The notes: generated by a model not told the origin, from the letters alone. A stretch of 64,000 nucleotides of DNA from AG41 sp036522815 (GCA_036522815.1 DATDFC010000140.1:7912-71911), one strand, 5' to 3'; counted from the first letter of the stretch, positions 41,052-51,628 are shown. A program made the numbers and translations.

Positions 41052-42305
41052 CTAGCGGCGGCTGGCCACCAGCGCCTGATACACCAGCGTGAGAAACTTC
41101 CCCGCGATGTCGGTCCGGTTCGGCAGCTGATTGATCATGAAGACGATGACCAGATGCTCGGCCGGATCGACGTAGTAGGCGCTGCCGTACGCGCCGCCCC
41201 AGCTGAACGTGCCGACCGACGCCATCCCGGTCGTCCCGTAGCGCTGCGTCGTCTCAAAGCCGAACCCGAAACCGCGCGCGCCGGTCGAGTCGAACAGCGT
41301 CCCGCTCTGGTTGTGCGTCATCAGGTCCACGGTGTGTGGCGCGAGGATGCGGACGCCGCCGAGCGCGCCGCCGTTTCGCACCATCTCGAGGAAGCGAGCG
41401 TAGTCCGCCGCGGTCGAGATGAGACCCGCGCCGCCTGAGAAGCTCTTGCGCGGGCCGGCGACGTAGTCCCCTTGTCCGCGTGGGCCGTCGGGAGCGCGTT
41501 GCGCGTGATTGGTCGAGTCGCTCGCATACACGGTCGCGAGGCGCGCGGCTTGCCCGGTGGGAACGAAGAAATACGTGTCATGCATCTGCAGGGGACCCGT
41601 GATGCGGGTCCGGATCAGCTCGTCGAGCGGCATCCCCGAGGCCCGCTCGGCGACGCAGCCGAGGATGTCGGTGTTGTAGCCGTACACCCACTTCTCGCCG
41701 GGCTGCGCCGCGAAGGGCAGCGTCGCGAGCCGCTCCATCGTCGTACAGATCGGCTCATCCTTGTCGGCGGTATACCACCCCCACCCCGCGGCGGGCCCGA
41801 GCCCTTTGGCGGCGTAGAGCGGTGCGATGAGCCCGTCGGTGCCGTATGAGATGCCGGCCGTGTGGGTGAGCAGCTCCCTGATCGTGATGGCTCGGATCGC
41901 CGGCTTGATCAGGAGGCCCGTGTCGCTCTTGGTCGCGACGGTGGTGTGCGCGAAGGCCGGGATGAAGCGACTCACCGGGTCGCCGAGCGCGATCTTTCCC
42001 TCTTCCACGAGCGACAGGATCGCCACCGTCGTAATGGCCTTCGTCTGCGACGCGATGCGAAACAAGGCGTCGCTGCTCATGCGGCGTCCCGCCTCCTTGT
42101 CGAGCCAGCCGACGGCATGCCGGTAGACGACTCGACCGTCCTCGAGCACGAGGCCGACGGCCCCACCGACCTGTCCCGAATCGACGTACTGCTGCATGAC
42201 GCGGTCGATGCGCGCCAGGCGATCGGTCGCGAAACCCGACCGTCCGGTTTGTGCGCCCAGGACTGCGGGGGCGACGACGAGCAACACGGCAGCAAACCGT
42301 GACAT
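41052..42305 (-). CDS. Secreted serine hydrolase, class C beta-lactamase-like
   Basis: 417 residues with a signal peptide (residues 1-19, ending VLGAQ). Active-site Ser and Lys are in FRIASQTKAITT (SxxK), and YGYNTDILG supplies the YxN. The third motif is not KTG but a Gly-rich FSWGGAYGS, as in the esterase/peptidase EstB branch. Likely an esterase or D-Ala peptidase of unknown substrate. ATG 42305 is preceded by a run of G. It follows the TMEM175-like gene after 13 bases, so they form one transcript. Confidence 0.9.
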   Translation of the reverse strand: MSRFAAVLLVVAPAVLGAQTGRSGFATDRLARIDRVMQQYVDSGQVGGAVGLVLEDGRVVYRHAVGWLDKEAGRRMSSDALFRIASQTKAITTVAILSLVEEGKIALGDPVSRFIPAFAHTTVATKSDTGLLIKPAIRAITIRELLTHTAGISYGTDGLIAPLYAAKGLGPAAGWGWYTADKDEPICTTMERLATLPFAAQPGEKWVYGYNTDILGCVAERASGMPLDELIRTRITGPLQMHDTYFFVPTGQAARLATVYASDSTNHAQRAPDGPRGQGDYVAGPRKSFSGGAGLISTAADYARFLEMVRNGGALGGVRILAPHTVDLMTHNQSGTLFDSTGARGFGFGFETTQRYGTTGMASVGTFSWGGAYGSAYYVDPAEHLVIVFMINQLPNRTDIAGKFLTLVYQALVASRR

Positions 42306-42318
42306 GAGGCGATCCCCC

Positions 42319-42891
42319 CTACTCGATGACTCGCTCGATGCGCCGGTCCGGAACAAACCAGATCAGCGCGACGAGCACATAGATGGCGTCGGCGATCCAC
42401 GGCCTGACGAATGCCGCCAGGATCGCCGCCGCATAGAGCAGCGCCGACAGTTTTCCCTTGAGGTCACGCCCCACGGCACGGGCGAGCAGCGACTCGGGCC
42501 CATTGCGCCGCAGCAACGCCGTCTGCAACAGCAGCCACGCGACACCGGCCATCAGGAACACGCCGCCGTAGATCGCGGTCGGGATGGCCGCCGCGGGACG
42601 CTCTCCCACCCAGCTGGTCGTGAACGGCACGAGCGACAGCCAGAACAATAGGTGCAGATTCGCCCACAGGACGCGGCCGTCGATGTGCTGTGCCGCGTGC
42701 AGCATGTGGTGATGGTTGTTCCAGTAGATGCCGACGTATACGAAGCTGAGGCAGTAGCTGAGGAGGGCAGGAGCCAGCGGCGCGAGCGCCGCCAGATCCT
42801 GCCCGTGTGGCGCTTTCAGCTCCAGCACCATGATGGTGATGATGACGGCGATGACGCCGTCGCTGAACGCCTCGAGCCGGCCTTTACCCAT
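42319..42891 (-). CDS. TMEM175-like (DUF1211) potassium channel family protein
   Basis: 190 residues with about six membrane helices. The N-terminal RLEAFSDGVIAVIITIMVLE carries the FSDG signature of the TMEM175 filter helix. YVGIYWNNHHHMLHAA and WANLHLLFWLSLVPFTTSW are the matching later blocks. Bacterial members are potassium channels without the usual TVGYG filter. ATG 42891 has no clear ribosome site. The 131 bases to the divergent response regulator contain both promoters. Confidence 0.9.
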   Translation of the reverse strand: MGKGRLEAFSDGVIAVIITIMVLELKAPHGQDLAALAPLAPALLSYCLSFVYVGIYWNNHHHMLHAAQHIDGRVLWANLHLLFWLSLVPFTTSWVGERPAAAIPTAIYGGVFLMAGVAWLLLQTALLRRNGPESLLARAVGRDLKGKLSALLYAAAILAAFVRPWIADAIYVLVALIWFVPDRRIERVIE

Positions 42892-43022
42892 GGAGGGAAG
42901 GAACCTAACGCCCGAAGCGTTGCGTCGCGCCGGCGATACTTCTGTGCAGTTTGTGTGACTTGACAGATGTTGCGTCGGCGCGGCACTTTTGGGGCCCAAT
43001 TCCACTACCGTCCAGTCACGAC

Positions 43023-43679
43023 ATGCCCGACGCCTCATCCAGCGCCCGACCGCTCCGCGTCGTCGTTGCGGACAGCTATCTCGTTTCCGGTCAAGCCTTG
43101 GCGGTCGCGCTCGAGGCGCGCGGACTCAGAGTCGTTGGCGTGGCCGGTAATGGCCGCCGCGCAGTCGCGCTCGCGCTCGAGGGGCAACCCGACGTCGTCG
43201 TGCTCGATGCAGGCATGCCCGTTATGAACGGCTTGGACGCGGCGCGCGAGATCCTGCGCTTTGCGCCCGCGACAGGTGTCGTGCTGCTCGCGGGGTTTGC
43301 CGAGGACTCGCTCGTCCGGGACGCGCTGCGCATCGGCGTGCGTGGCTTCCTCGTGAAGGAGCAGGGGTTTGATGATCTGCTGCATGCCATCCGTGACGTG
43401 AGCGAGGGAGCGATCTACATCGGGCGATTCTATTCCGCTGCCGTGCTGGAGGTCTTCCGTCGCAAGAGTGGTGAAGCGCGCGACGTCCTCACCGCGCGGG
43501 AACTCGATGTGCTCCGTCTCATCGGTGATGGGAAGAGCATGAAGCAGGCGGGTGGTGCGCTCGGCATGTCGCCACGCACGGCGGAGACCCACCGCGCCAG
43601 CATCATGGGCAAGCTCGGCATCGGCGATACCGCCGGCCTCGTTCGCTACGCGATCCGCCGAGGTCTCATCGTCGCCTAA
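43023..43679 (+). CDS. NarL/FixJ-type response regulator (orphan)
   Basis: 218 residues. Receiver domain with acidic Asp in VVVADSYLV, phosphorylation site Asp in DVVVLDAGMPV and Lys in FLVKEQ, then a LuxR helix-turn-helix (LTARELDVLRLIGDGKSM and SPRTAETHRASIMGKLG). The switch Thr/Ser is Ala (LLAGF). No histidine kinase gene is nearby. ATG 43023 has a weak ribosome site; a longer frame to 42951 adds residues without receiver character. It is transcribed towards the RHS gene and may regulate it (inference). Confidence 0.9.
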   Translation: MPDASSSARPLRVVVADSYLVSGQALAVALEARGLRVVGVAGNGRRAVALALEGQPDVVVLDAGMPVMNGLDAAREILRFAPATGVVLLAGFAEDSLVRDALRIGVRGFLVKEQGFDDLLHAIRDVSEGAIYIGRFYSAAVLEVFRRKSGEARDVLTARELDVLRLIGDGKSMKQAGGALGMSPRTAETHRASIMGKLGIGDTAGLVRYAIRRGLIVA

Positions 43680-43706
43680 TTGATATCCGGTTGACAATCC
43701 GTTGAA

Positions 43707-43800
43707 GCACGAGGCTCAACCTGAGCGCTCGGGTGATCCGAGCGGGCGGGAGCAAGCGCCTCCGTAACACTACGTACCAGCTCCTCCGGAGAACTACGAA
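43707..43800 (+). promoter_or_regulatory. Candidate structured leader (c-di-GMP-I/GEMM-like) before the RHS gene
   Basis: In a leader of more than 180 bases, GCACGAGGCTCAACCTG (43707-43723) is followed by a perfect 7-bp hairpin at 43726-43744 whose loop begins GTGA (a GNRA type), then GGGAGCAAGCGCCTCCG (43748-43764). Order and bases resemble the core of c-di-GMP-I riboswitches (GCACA-GGG-CAAACC, GNRA hairpin, GGGACGCAAAGCC). The match is imperfect and by eye only. Confidence 0.35.
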
Positions 43801-43888
43801 GGCGGCATCTGTAGAACTCCGGATAACACGCGCTCCTCGGGCGACCCATGTTGCGGCATCACAACAGGCTCTCGCCCGGAGCGCGCTC

Positions 43889-46800
43889 ATGTCATCGCCG
43901 TCCTCACGGTTTTCTCGTCTACTCGCCGGCATCTCTTCTCGTGGTGCCGCACGGTTCGCCACTGTCGCCACCCTCACCGCAGCTGTAGCCGGCCTCGCGT
44001 TCGGCCCGCGGCTGCTGCGGACCGCGCCACCCGACGCGGCGAACGCCGCCGCCGCGATGGATGGTGGCGATACAGTCGCCGTCTATGGCCCGCGGACGTT
44101 CGACACGCCGACCGGCAGCTCCACCAACCACGTGGAGCGTTTTGCCCTCGCGGTGCAGCCGGGACGGCGCTACACGCTGCGTGTGGACAACGGGAACGCC
44201 GACGGATCGGGCCGCGTGAGCGGCGGCTCGGTGGTTCTGAATGGCAGCACGATCCTCTCGTCGACGGATATGAGCGGCGGCGCGCCCTCCTGGAGTCGCG
44301 TGGTGCAGGCGTTGACCGAGGACACGATCAAGGTCACGGTGCAGGGGTCCGCGGGTGCGCACGTGACGGCGACGCTCCAGTCCACATCGGACGCGAGCTT
44401 CCTGGTCTTCGGGCCTGAGCGGTTCACGCGCACCAGCGGTACCCCTGTCACCGAAACCCGGCAGTTCTCGATCTCCTCCACGGCCGCCGCGCCGTACCGC
44501 ATGTGCATCGTCAACGGCAATGCCGACGGGACCAACCGCATCTCGAGCGCCACGATCGTCTTGAACGGCGTGACGATTCTGACGACGAGCGACCTGAATC
44601 AGCAGGTCGGCGGCCTGGTGCGAGAGGTCACGCTCCAGTCGCAGAACACGCTGCAGGTCACGCTCGCCGCACAGCCGAATGGCTTCCTCGACCTGTGTGT
44701 CACCGCGACCGACGTTACGCCACCCACGATCACGATCACGGCCCCGCCCCCCAATTTTATCACGCGCGATACGCTCGCGACCGTGAGTGGCAGCGTGCAG
44801 GACGAGACCGCGGTGACGGTGGCTGTGAACGGCGCGCCGGCGTCGCTCGGCGCGGGAAACAGCTTCAGCGTCCAGACGCGCCTCGCGACCGAAGGGTCTA
44901 ACACGATTCACATCACGGCGACCGACGCCGCTGGCCACACTACCGATTCGACCCGGACGGTGATCCGCGATACCCAGGCTCCGGTGCTAACCCTCACGAG
45001 CCCCAGCGACAACCTCTACACCAATCAGGACTCGGTGACGGTCTCTGGGACGGTGACCGATCAGACCACGGTCACCGTGAACGTGAACGGCGTCACGCTG
45101 CCGGTCGATCAGGCGGGGACGTTCGGCAAGCGCTTCGGTCTCGCGGCCGGCGCGAACTTCTTCACCGTCACAGCGACCGACGCGGCCGGCAACGCCACCA
45201 GCGTGGTGCGACGCGTGACCCAGGACAAGACGCCGCCGCTGCTCGCCGTCACGGCTCCCCACGACGGTCTCATCACGCGCCAGACGCCCGTGACCGTCTC
45301 GGGGACCGTGACTGACGCGAGCCCCGTGACGGTGGATGTGAACGGGATTCCGCTGCCGGTGGATGGGGCGGGGAGCTTCACCGGAGCCGCGCCGCTCGCC
45401 GAGGGCGCGAACACGCTCACGATCACCGCGCGGGACGCGGCAGGGAATACGACCCCAGCGGTCCGGATCGTGACGCTCGACACGCACCCTCCCGTAATCG
45501 CGATCGCGCAACCGGCCGACGGCGCGACCGTCACGACGACCTCGGTCGTGACGACCGGAACGGTGACCGACGCGACCGCGACGACGCTCACGGTGAACGG
45601 CACGAGCACGACCCTTGGAGCTGACGGCTCCTTCTCGGCCAGCGTGCCGCTCACCCTCGGGCCGAACACCCTCACCTACATCGCGACCGATGCGGCCGGC
45701 AACGCCGACACGGTGACGCGCTCGGTGACCCGTGGCACTGGTCTGCCGCCCGATCCCGTGACGGTGGCGAGCGTCGTGAACCGCGCCGAGGTGACGACGA
45801 TCGGTGACGCCACGGCGTTCCTCTACACTGGCGCGACGCCCATCCAAACCGGGGTCGCGGCCGGCACGATCAATCCGGTGCGTGCCGCAGTGGTCCGCGG
45901 TCGGGTGCTCGACAAGAGCTTCCACGCCCTCGGCGGGGCGAAGGTCACCGTGCTCAGCCACCCCGAGTTGGGCCAGACCTTCACGCGCGAGGACGGCGGG
46001 TACGATCTGGCGGTGAACGGTGGCGGGCAACTGACGCTGTCCTTCGCAAAAGACGGCTACTTCCCGGCGCAGCGGGCGGCGAACGTGTCGTGGCAGGATT
46101 ACACCACGCTCGACGATGTTATTCTGCTCCAGCCCGACCCGGCCGTCACCGTGGTCGATCTGACGTCTCCGACGCCGCCCGTCGCGCGGGCCAGCGTGGT
46201 GTCGGACGCCGATGGCCCGCGGCAGGCGACCCTGATTTTCAAGCCTGGCAACACGGCCACGCTCACGTTGCCGAACGGCAGCACGCAGCCGATCACATCG
46301 CTCTCGGTGCGTGCCACCGAGTACACGGTGGGCGACAGCGGGGCGCTCACGATGCCCGCGCCGCTGCCGCCTGCGAGCCAATACACCTACGCCGTGCAGC
46401 TCTCGGCAGACGAGCAGCTCGCCGCCGGTCCGGGGGCGCAGGTCACGTTCAGCCAACCCGTGCCGTTCTACGTCGAGAACTTCCTGCACGTGCCGGTGGG
46501 GACCGCGGTGCCGGTGGGCGGATACGACGCGACGAAGGGCGCGTGGGTGCCCGAGCCGAACGGCAAGGTCATCAAGGTGCTGGGGCAGGACGCGAACGGC
46601 CGGGCGCTGGTGGACATCACCGGCGACGGCGTGGCCGATCCGCCGAGCGCGCTCGCGGCGCTCGGCATCGACGACTACGAGCTGGTACAGCTTGGCGGGC
46701 TCTATCCTGCCGGCTCGGACTTGTGGCGGGCCCTCGCACCGCGCTTCGAACCCGAGGACCTGAACTTCCCCTTCGTCTTCGTCGGCACGCCGCCCACCGA

Positions 46801-49800
46801 CGGGAAGGTGAAGGCGGGGTGCAGCTCACGTGAAGGCGACCCCTTGCGCTGCCAGTTACAGGCCCAAACCGCCTTCCAGAGCGTGGGGATCGTCGGCTCG
46901 CCGTTCACGTTGAACTACGCGAGCGACCGCACGCAAGGGAACGCCGCGGATCGCAAGCTGGACATCACGTTGACCGGGGCGACGCTGCCGGCGCAGCTGC
47001 TGCGGGTGGACCTGGAAGTGGACGTGGCCGGCAAGCGATTCACGGGCAGCTTCACGCCGCAGGCCAACCTCACCTACACGTTCAATTGGGACGGCAAGGA
47101 CATCTACGGCCGGCAGGTGCAGGGAACCCAGCCGGCGACGGTCCTCATCGGGTATGCGTTCCCGGTGCAGTATGCTGCGCCGGCCAATGCGACCGATGCC
47201 TTCGGCCAACCGTGCGCGCCGACGGGGACGGGGTCGGTGTGCGCGATCATCGCCAACGCGCAGACTGGAGCGCGCGCCGAGCGGACGCTGGTCCAAACGT
47301 TCGAGACGTCGATCGGGACGCTCGACGCGACGGCGCTCGGGCTCGGCGGGTTCACGCTCGATGTGCAGAACGTGTACGACCCGGTGGGCGAGGTGCTCTA
47401 CAAGGGCGACGGCACGCGGCGCGCGACGGCGGCGCTGCCTGCTGGCATCCGGACCATCGCGGGAACGGGGGCCTTCCAGGGACCGTTCCAGCCGGCGCCG
47501 CAGAATGTGTCGGCGCTGACGCAGCAGCTCGACCCGCGTGCGGTCGTGTTCGGCCCGGACGGCAGCGTGTACTTCAGTGATCGAGCCTTTCTCCTTCGCA
47601 AGATCACGCCGGACGGGCTGCTTCACAACATTCTGGGGCAGCCGCAGAACTGGCCGGGGGTCGCAACCGGCGACGGGGGACCGGCGTCTGCGGCGCAGGC
47701 AGGAGCGATCTCCGCGCTCGCCCTCGGCCCGGATGGCAGTATCTACTTCTCGGACGTGCAACGCGTCCGCAAGATCGATCCCAACGGAATCGTCACCACG
47801 GTCGCGGGCACGGGGACCGCGGGCTTCAGCGGCGACGGCGGCCCGGGCACGCAGGCGCGCTTGACCACCCCGCAGGGGGTGGCGGTGGGTCCGGACGGCA
47901 GCCTCTACATCGCCGATCAATCCAACCGCCGCATTCGGCGTGTGGGTCTGGACGGGATCATCACGACGGTCGTGGGCGACGGCACGTTCTGCGGCCAGGT
48001 GGGCGGGTTCCCGACCGACTCGAGCTTCGGCGCGCTGTGTGGGAACGGCGTGCCGGCGACGCGGGCGAAACTGGCGGGTCCCATGGGGTTGGCATTCGGG
48101 CCGGACGGCTCGCTGTACTTCTCCGAGCCGTCCTTGAATCGCGTGCGCCGGGTGGGGCCGAACGGCATCATCCGCACGTTCGCGGGCTCGAGCAACGTGC
48201 AGAACATCGGTGATGGTGGGCCGGCGACGCTCGCGTCGGTGCGGGGCGCGTCGGGGCTCGCAGTCGGTCCCGACGGCAGCGTGTACATCACCGCGCTTCA
48301 GTCGGGCGCGCTCGCCGACCCGACCTTCCGCATCCGGCGCGTCGCGCCGTCGGGGATCATCACGACCGTCGTCGGCACAGGTGCCTTCATTGGCAACAGC
48401 AACCAGCGAGGTTGGGCCGGCGATGGGGGTCCCGCCCCGGCGGCGCAGGTTGGGCAAATCTCGAGTGTGGCGGTTGGTCCAGATGGCAATTTCGCCTTCC
48501 CGGACAATGAGCGCATTCGGAAGGTGGCGGGGTTCCTGCCGGGGTTCGGGGCGGGGCAGACGGTGATCGCGAGCGAGGATGGGAAGCAGCTCTACCTGTT
48601 CAGCTCAGCGGGAAGAATGCTCCTTACGCTCGATGCCGTGAGTCATGATACGCTCCTGAGGTTCGATTATGACGGAGCCCACCAAATGGTTTCGGTCACC
48701 GACCGTGAAGGACACGTTTCACAGATTGAGCGAGACGCTAGCGGTCAGGCGATTGCTTTCGTGACTTCTGATGGCCAACGCACTGACTTGACGTTGGATG
48801 GTAACCAGCACCTTGTGGCCGTGTCTGGGCCGGGGGGGAGATCTATCACCCTCAGCTACGGGACCAATGGCCAGTTACAGTCGGTCACTGATGCGGCCGG
48901 AAACGTGGTCGCAGCAGTTGGATACGACAGCTCAGGAAAGGTCAGTCGATCGACGAATCCTTTAGGCGGCGCGGCGACCTTCACTTCATCGTCGACCCCC
49001 ACCGGCTCCCAGCTTGCCATAACCACACCTTCGGGTGAGTCGATGTCCTTGCTCTACAGCCTCCTGGCGACAAATGCGCAACAGGCCACCGCGACGCTTC
49101 CCGGTGGTGCCGTCGTTCAGGCGGCCGCCTTCCCAGACGGGCACGGCACAGTGACGACTCCAGACGGCACGACTATCACGAGAACGGATTCACCAGACCC
49201 CAGGTTTGGTTTGGAGGCTCCTGTGAGTGAGACGGTCGTCCGCCTCCCATCGGGACTTACGATGACGAAGCGCATTCGTCGCGGCGTAGTGCTGGAGAAT
49301 CCAGACGACCCGTTGTCAGATGTTGTCCAGACAGATTCCGTGAACCTAAATGGCGGAGTGAGCACGATTGCTCACGATGGGGTCGCGAATACTGTGACAC
49401 GGAGGAGTCCGACAGGGCGGTCCGTAAGTGCAGAACTCGACGGCCTTGGACGGGTCGTTTCCACCACCGTCGCAGGTCGCACCCCTATCACGGCCGCGTA
49501 TGACGAGATGGGACGATTATCGGCGGTCGGGACGAGGGGCCGCTCACAGGTGTTCACCTACGATCCGTTTGGTCGGCTCGCGAGCGTGACTGACGGTTTG
49601 GGGCGGCAGGAAGGGTTTTCTTACGATGCGGCCGACCGCCTCATCAGACACACGTTACCTAACGGCACCTCGGTACAGTATGGCTATGATACCACCGGCA
49701 ATCTTACTTCCATCACGCCACCTGGCCGAGCAGCGCATTTGATGTCCTACAACGCCGCTGGCCAACTTGAGTCGTACACGGCTCCGTCGACGGCAGGGAG

Positions 49801-51628
49801 TGCTGCAGTTCTGCGTTTTGCTCATGACAGCGGGGGCCGGCTGACGCACGTCACTCGGCCAGACGCTTCTACTATTTCTCTGGCGTATGGGTCAGGTCAC
49901 GATGTCACGATGGTAGGAGGGACCGACACCATCGCCTTCCGTTCGGACTCTGCGACACAGAACCTGGTAGCGGTTTCACGGAATGGTGGCGCTAACATCG
50001 CGCTCACGTACGACGGTCGGTTGACGACCGGTCTTACCTGGAGCGGCGGCGTGAGTGGGACGGTGAGCTACACGTACAATACCAATTTCCATCCGACGGC
50101 AGAGCGCGTGAATGGCGGGCAGGAAGTGCAACTCACATACGATCCTGACGGATTCATGACGCAGGTAGGTGATCTCATTCTCACGCGGGATGCGCAGAAC
50201 GGAACACTCGTCGGAACTACCCTTGGTACAATACAGACCTCTAACTGGTTCTCCTCACGTGGTGATCTGGATTCGGTCCGAGCCGTAGGGAACGGAACCA
50301 CCTTCTATTCCGCGGCGCTCACCTACGACACGATTGGCCGGCTCGCTACAAGGGTCGAGAGTGTGTCAGGGGTGACCACATCATCCGCCTTTACGTACGA
50401 CAGCGTCGGAAGGCTCATCGATGTTACGCGGGACGGTGTCACCATTGAAGCGTTCGAGTACGACCCGAACGGGAATCGTACGAGAGCAACGACTTTCTCA
50501 GGAACGGTTACCTCAGCAACCGATGCACAGGACCGGCTGCTGACGTACGGCGACCAACGCTTCGAGTACTCTGCGAATGGAGAGTTAATCCGGCGCATCA
50601 CCGCGACAGATACCACCACCTATGGATATGACGCTTGGGGTGAACTTCGGAACGTTCGTCTCCCAGACGGTACTGCCATCGAGTATGTGCTCGATGGCGC
50701 TGGCCGGCGTGTGGGGAAGAGGGTGAACGGGACTTTGCTCCGTGGGTGGCTCTACCGCGGTGACCTGGCCGTCGTCGCCGAAGTCGACGTACTCGGCAAC
50801 CTAACGAGTCGCTTCGTATATGGCGAGCGGCCGAACGTTCCCGAATACATAACGCGAGGTAGCCAGAAGTACCGTCTGATTACAGACGAACGAGGGAGCG
50901 TGCGGCTTGTGGTGGACGCCGCGACCGGATCGGTCGTTCAGCGGCTTGATTACGACGCTTTCGGGAAGGTCACTCTCAATTCCAACCCTGGGTTCCAACC
51001 GTTTGGTTTCGCTGGCGGTCTGTACGACGAGCAGACCGGCCTCGTGCACTTTGGCGCCAGGGAGTACGACCCGACCACCGGTCGGTGGACTACCAAAGAT
51101 CCGTCGTTGTTCGACGGTGGCGACGTTAACCTCTACCGTTACGCGGGCGACGATCCGGTCAACTTTGTCGACCTGGCTGGACGGGAGACTCTCGCGAATC
51201 AAGAGCTTGCTCAGGAGCTTAACGAGGAGCTGGAGAAGACCGAGGACGCTAGGGACTTCGACAAGATCCGGAAAATCACCAAACAACTATGTCATCGAGC
51301 TGCGCAGGTGGTGAAGGCATTCAACAAGCTTGAGAGTTGGGGGTTCCCGTTTCAAAGACATCACATCTTGCAGAACGCTGCGATGGAGGATCTTGCCCTG
51401 CCAGGGTACTCTAGAGGGATTGCTCTGGCAATTCCCTTGATGGGCGGGTCTGGCATCCCTGGTTCCCCGCATGACTTGATCAATCAGCTGCAACGTAAAG
51501 GTGAGCTGGGCATTCTGGAGACGGCGAGGAGAGGCCTTGAACTGGCGGGCTGCGCACCGGAAGACGTTGATGCCATTATGGATGAGGTGCAGGCGCAAAT
51601 CGACGCAAACGGCTGGACCATTCCATGA
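43889..51628 (+). CDS. Giant RHS/YD-repeat protein with Ig-like and NHL repeats and a C-terminal toxin tip
   Basis: 2579 residues. Signal/anchor at about 19-40, beta-rich N-terminal domains to ~275, four ~85-residue Ig-like repeats (~276-616; each starts near PPxITI/PVLTLTSP), a carboxypeptidase-regulatory-like domain (~670-750), NHL propeller repeats (~1184-1558; GPDGSVYFSD, GPDGSLYIAD), YD repeats (~1568-2305) and an RHS core ending in YDPTTGRWTTKDP and NLYRYAGDDPVNFVD. The tip after ~2433 is different: GFPFQRHHILQNAAM suggests an HNH/AHH-like nuclease. From about 48600 on, the DNA is visibly less GC-rich than before. ATG 43889 has CGGAG upstream; an in-frame GTG at 43733 would run through the leader. 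Probably a secreted polymorphic toxin or adhesin. Confidence 0.88.
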   Translation: MSSPSSRFSRLLAGISSRGAARFATVATLTAAVAGLAFGPRLLRTAPPDAANAAAAMDGGDTVAVYGPRTFDTPTGSSTNHVERFALAVQPGRRYTLRVDNGNADGSGRVSGGSVVLNGSTILSSTDMSGGAPSWSRVVQALTEDTIKVTVQGSAGAHVTATLQSTSDASFLVFGPERFTRTSGTPVTETRQFSISSTAAAPYRMCIVNGNADGTNRISSATIVLNGVTILTTSDLNQQVGGLVREVTLQSQNTLQVTLAAQPNGFLDLCVTATDVTPPTITITAPPPNFITRDTLATVSGSVQDETAVTVAVNGAPASLGAGNSFSVQTRLATEGSNTIHITATDAAGHTTDSTRTVIRDTQAPVLTLTSPSDNLYTNQDSVTVSGTVTDQTTVTVNVNGVTLPVDQAGTFGKRFGLAAGANFFTVTATDAAGNATSVVRRVTQDKTPPLLAVTAPHDGLITRQTPVTVSGTVTDASPVTVDVNGIPLPVDGAGSFTGAAPLAEGANTLTITARDAAGNTTPAVRIVTLDTHPPVIAIAQPADGATVTTTSVVTTGTVTDATATTLTVNGTSTTLGADGSFSASVPLTLGPNTLTYIATDAAGNADTVTRSVTRGTGLPPDPVTVASVVNRAEVTTIGDATAFLYTGATPIQTGVAAGTINPVRAAVVRGRVLDKSFHALGGAKVTVLSHPELGQTFTREDGGYDLAVNGGGQLTLSFAKDGYFPAQRAANVSWQDYTTLDDVILLQPDPAVTVVDLTSPTPPVARASVVSDADGPRQATLIFKPGNTATLTLPNGSTQPITSLSVRATEYTVGDSGALTMPAPLPPASQYTYAVQLSADEQLAAGPGAQVTFSQPVPFYVENFLHVPVGTAVPVGGYDATKGAWVPEPNGKVIKVLGQDANGRALVDITGDGVADPPSALAALGIDDYELVQLGGLYPAGSDLWRALAPRFEPEDLNFPFVFVGTPPTDGKVKAGCSSREGDPLRCQLQAQTAFQSVGIVGSPFTLNYASDRTQGNAADRKLDITLTGATLPAQLLRVDLEVDVAGKRFTGSFTPQANLTYTFNWDGKDIYGRQVQGTQPATVLIGYAFPVQYAAPANATDAFGQPCAPTGTGSVCAIIANAQTGARAERTLVQTFETSIGTLDATALGLGGFTLDVQNVYDPVGEVLYKGDGTRRATAALPAGIRTIAGTGAFQGPFQPAPQNVSALTQQLDPRAVVFGPDGSVYFSDRAFLLRKITPDGLLHNILGQPQNWPGVATGDGGPASAAQAGAISALALGPDGSIYFSDVQRVRKIDPNGIVTTVAGTGTAGFSGDGGPGTQARLTTPQGVAVGPDGSLYIADQSNRRIRRVGLDGIITTVVGDGTFCGQVGGFPTDSSFGALCGNGVPATRAKLAGPMGLAFGPDGSLYFSEPSLNRVRRVGPNGIIRTFAGSSNVQNIGDGGPATLASVRGASGLAVGPDGSVYITALQSGALADPTFRIRRVAPSGIITTVVGTGAFIGNSNQRGWAGDGGPAPAAQVGQISSVAVGPDGNFAFPDNERIRKVAGFLPGFGAGQTVIASEDGKQLYLFSSAGRMLLTLDAVSHDTLLRFDYDGAHQMVSVTDREGHVSQIERDASGQAIAFVTSDGQRTDLTLDGNQHLVAVSGPGGRSITLSYGTNGQLQSVTDAAGNVVAAVGYDSSGKVSRSTNPLGGAATFTSSSTPTGSQLAITTPSGESMSLLYSLLATNAQQATATLPGGAVVQAAAFPDGHGTVTTPDGTTITRTDSPDPRFGLEAPVSETVVRLPSGLTMTKRIRRGVVLENPDDPLSDVVQTDSVNLNGGVSTIAHDGVANTVTRRSPTGRSVSAELDGLGRVVSTTVAGRTPITAAYDEMGRLSAVGTRGRSQVFTYDPFGRLASVTDGLGRQEGFSYDAADRLIRHTLPNGTSVQYGYDTTGNLTSITPPGRAAHLMSYNAAGQLESYTAPSTAGSAAVLRFAHDSGGRLTHVTRPDASTISLAYGSGHDVTMVGGTDTIAFRSDSATQNLVAVSRNGGANIALTYDGRLTTGLTWSGGVSGTVSYTYNTNFHPTAERVNGGQEVQLTYDPDGFMTQVGDLILTRDAQNGTLVGTTLGTIQTSNWFSSRGDLDSVRAVGNGTTFYSAALTYDTIGRLATRVESVSGVTTSSAFTYDSVGRLIDVTRDGVTIEAFEYDPNGNRTRATTFSGTVTSATDAQDRLLTYGDQRFEYSANGELIRRITATDTTTYGYDAWGELRNVRLPDGTAIEYVLDGAGRRVGKRVNGTLLRGWLYRGDLAVVAEVDVLGNLTSRFVYGERPNVPEYITRGSQKYRLITDERGSVRLVVDAATGSVVQRLDYDAFGKVTLNSNPGFQPFGFAGGLYDEQTGLVHFGAREYDPTTGRWTTKDPSLFDGGDVNLYRYAGDDPVNFVDLAGRETLANQELAQELNEELEKTEDARDFDKIRKITKQLCHRAAQVVKAFNKLESWGFPFQRHHILQNAAMEDLALPGYSRGIALAIPLMGGSGIPGSPHDLINQLQRKGELGILETARRGLELAGCAPEDVDAIMDEVQAQIDANGWTIP

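Noticed and set aside
42951..43022. Upstream extension of the response regulator from ATG-like start 42951
   Set aside because: The extra 24 residues have no receiver character and cover the likely promoter region of the divergent pair.
44715..45740. Regular ~255-bp repeats that might look like an array at DNA level
   Set aside because: They are Ig-like protein repeats inside the RHS gene with divergent DNA; no CRISPR-like short identical repeats with spacers are present anywhere in the window.
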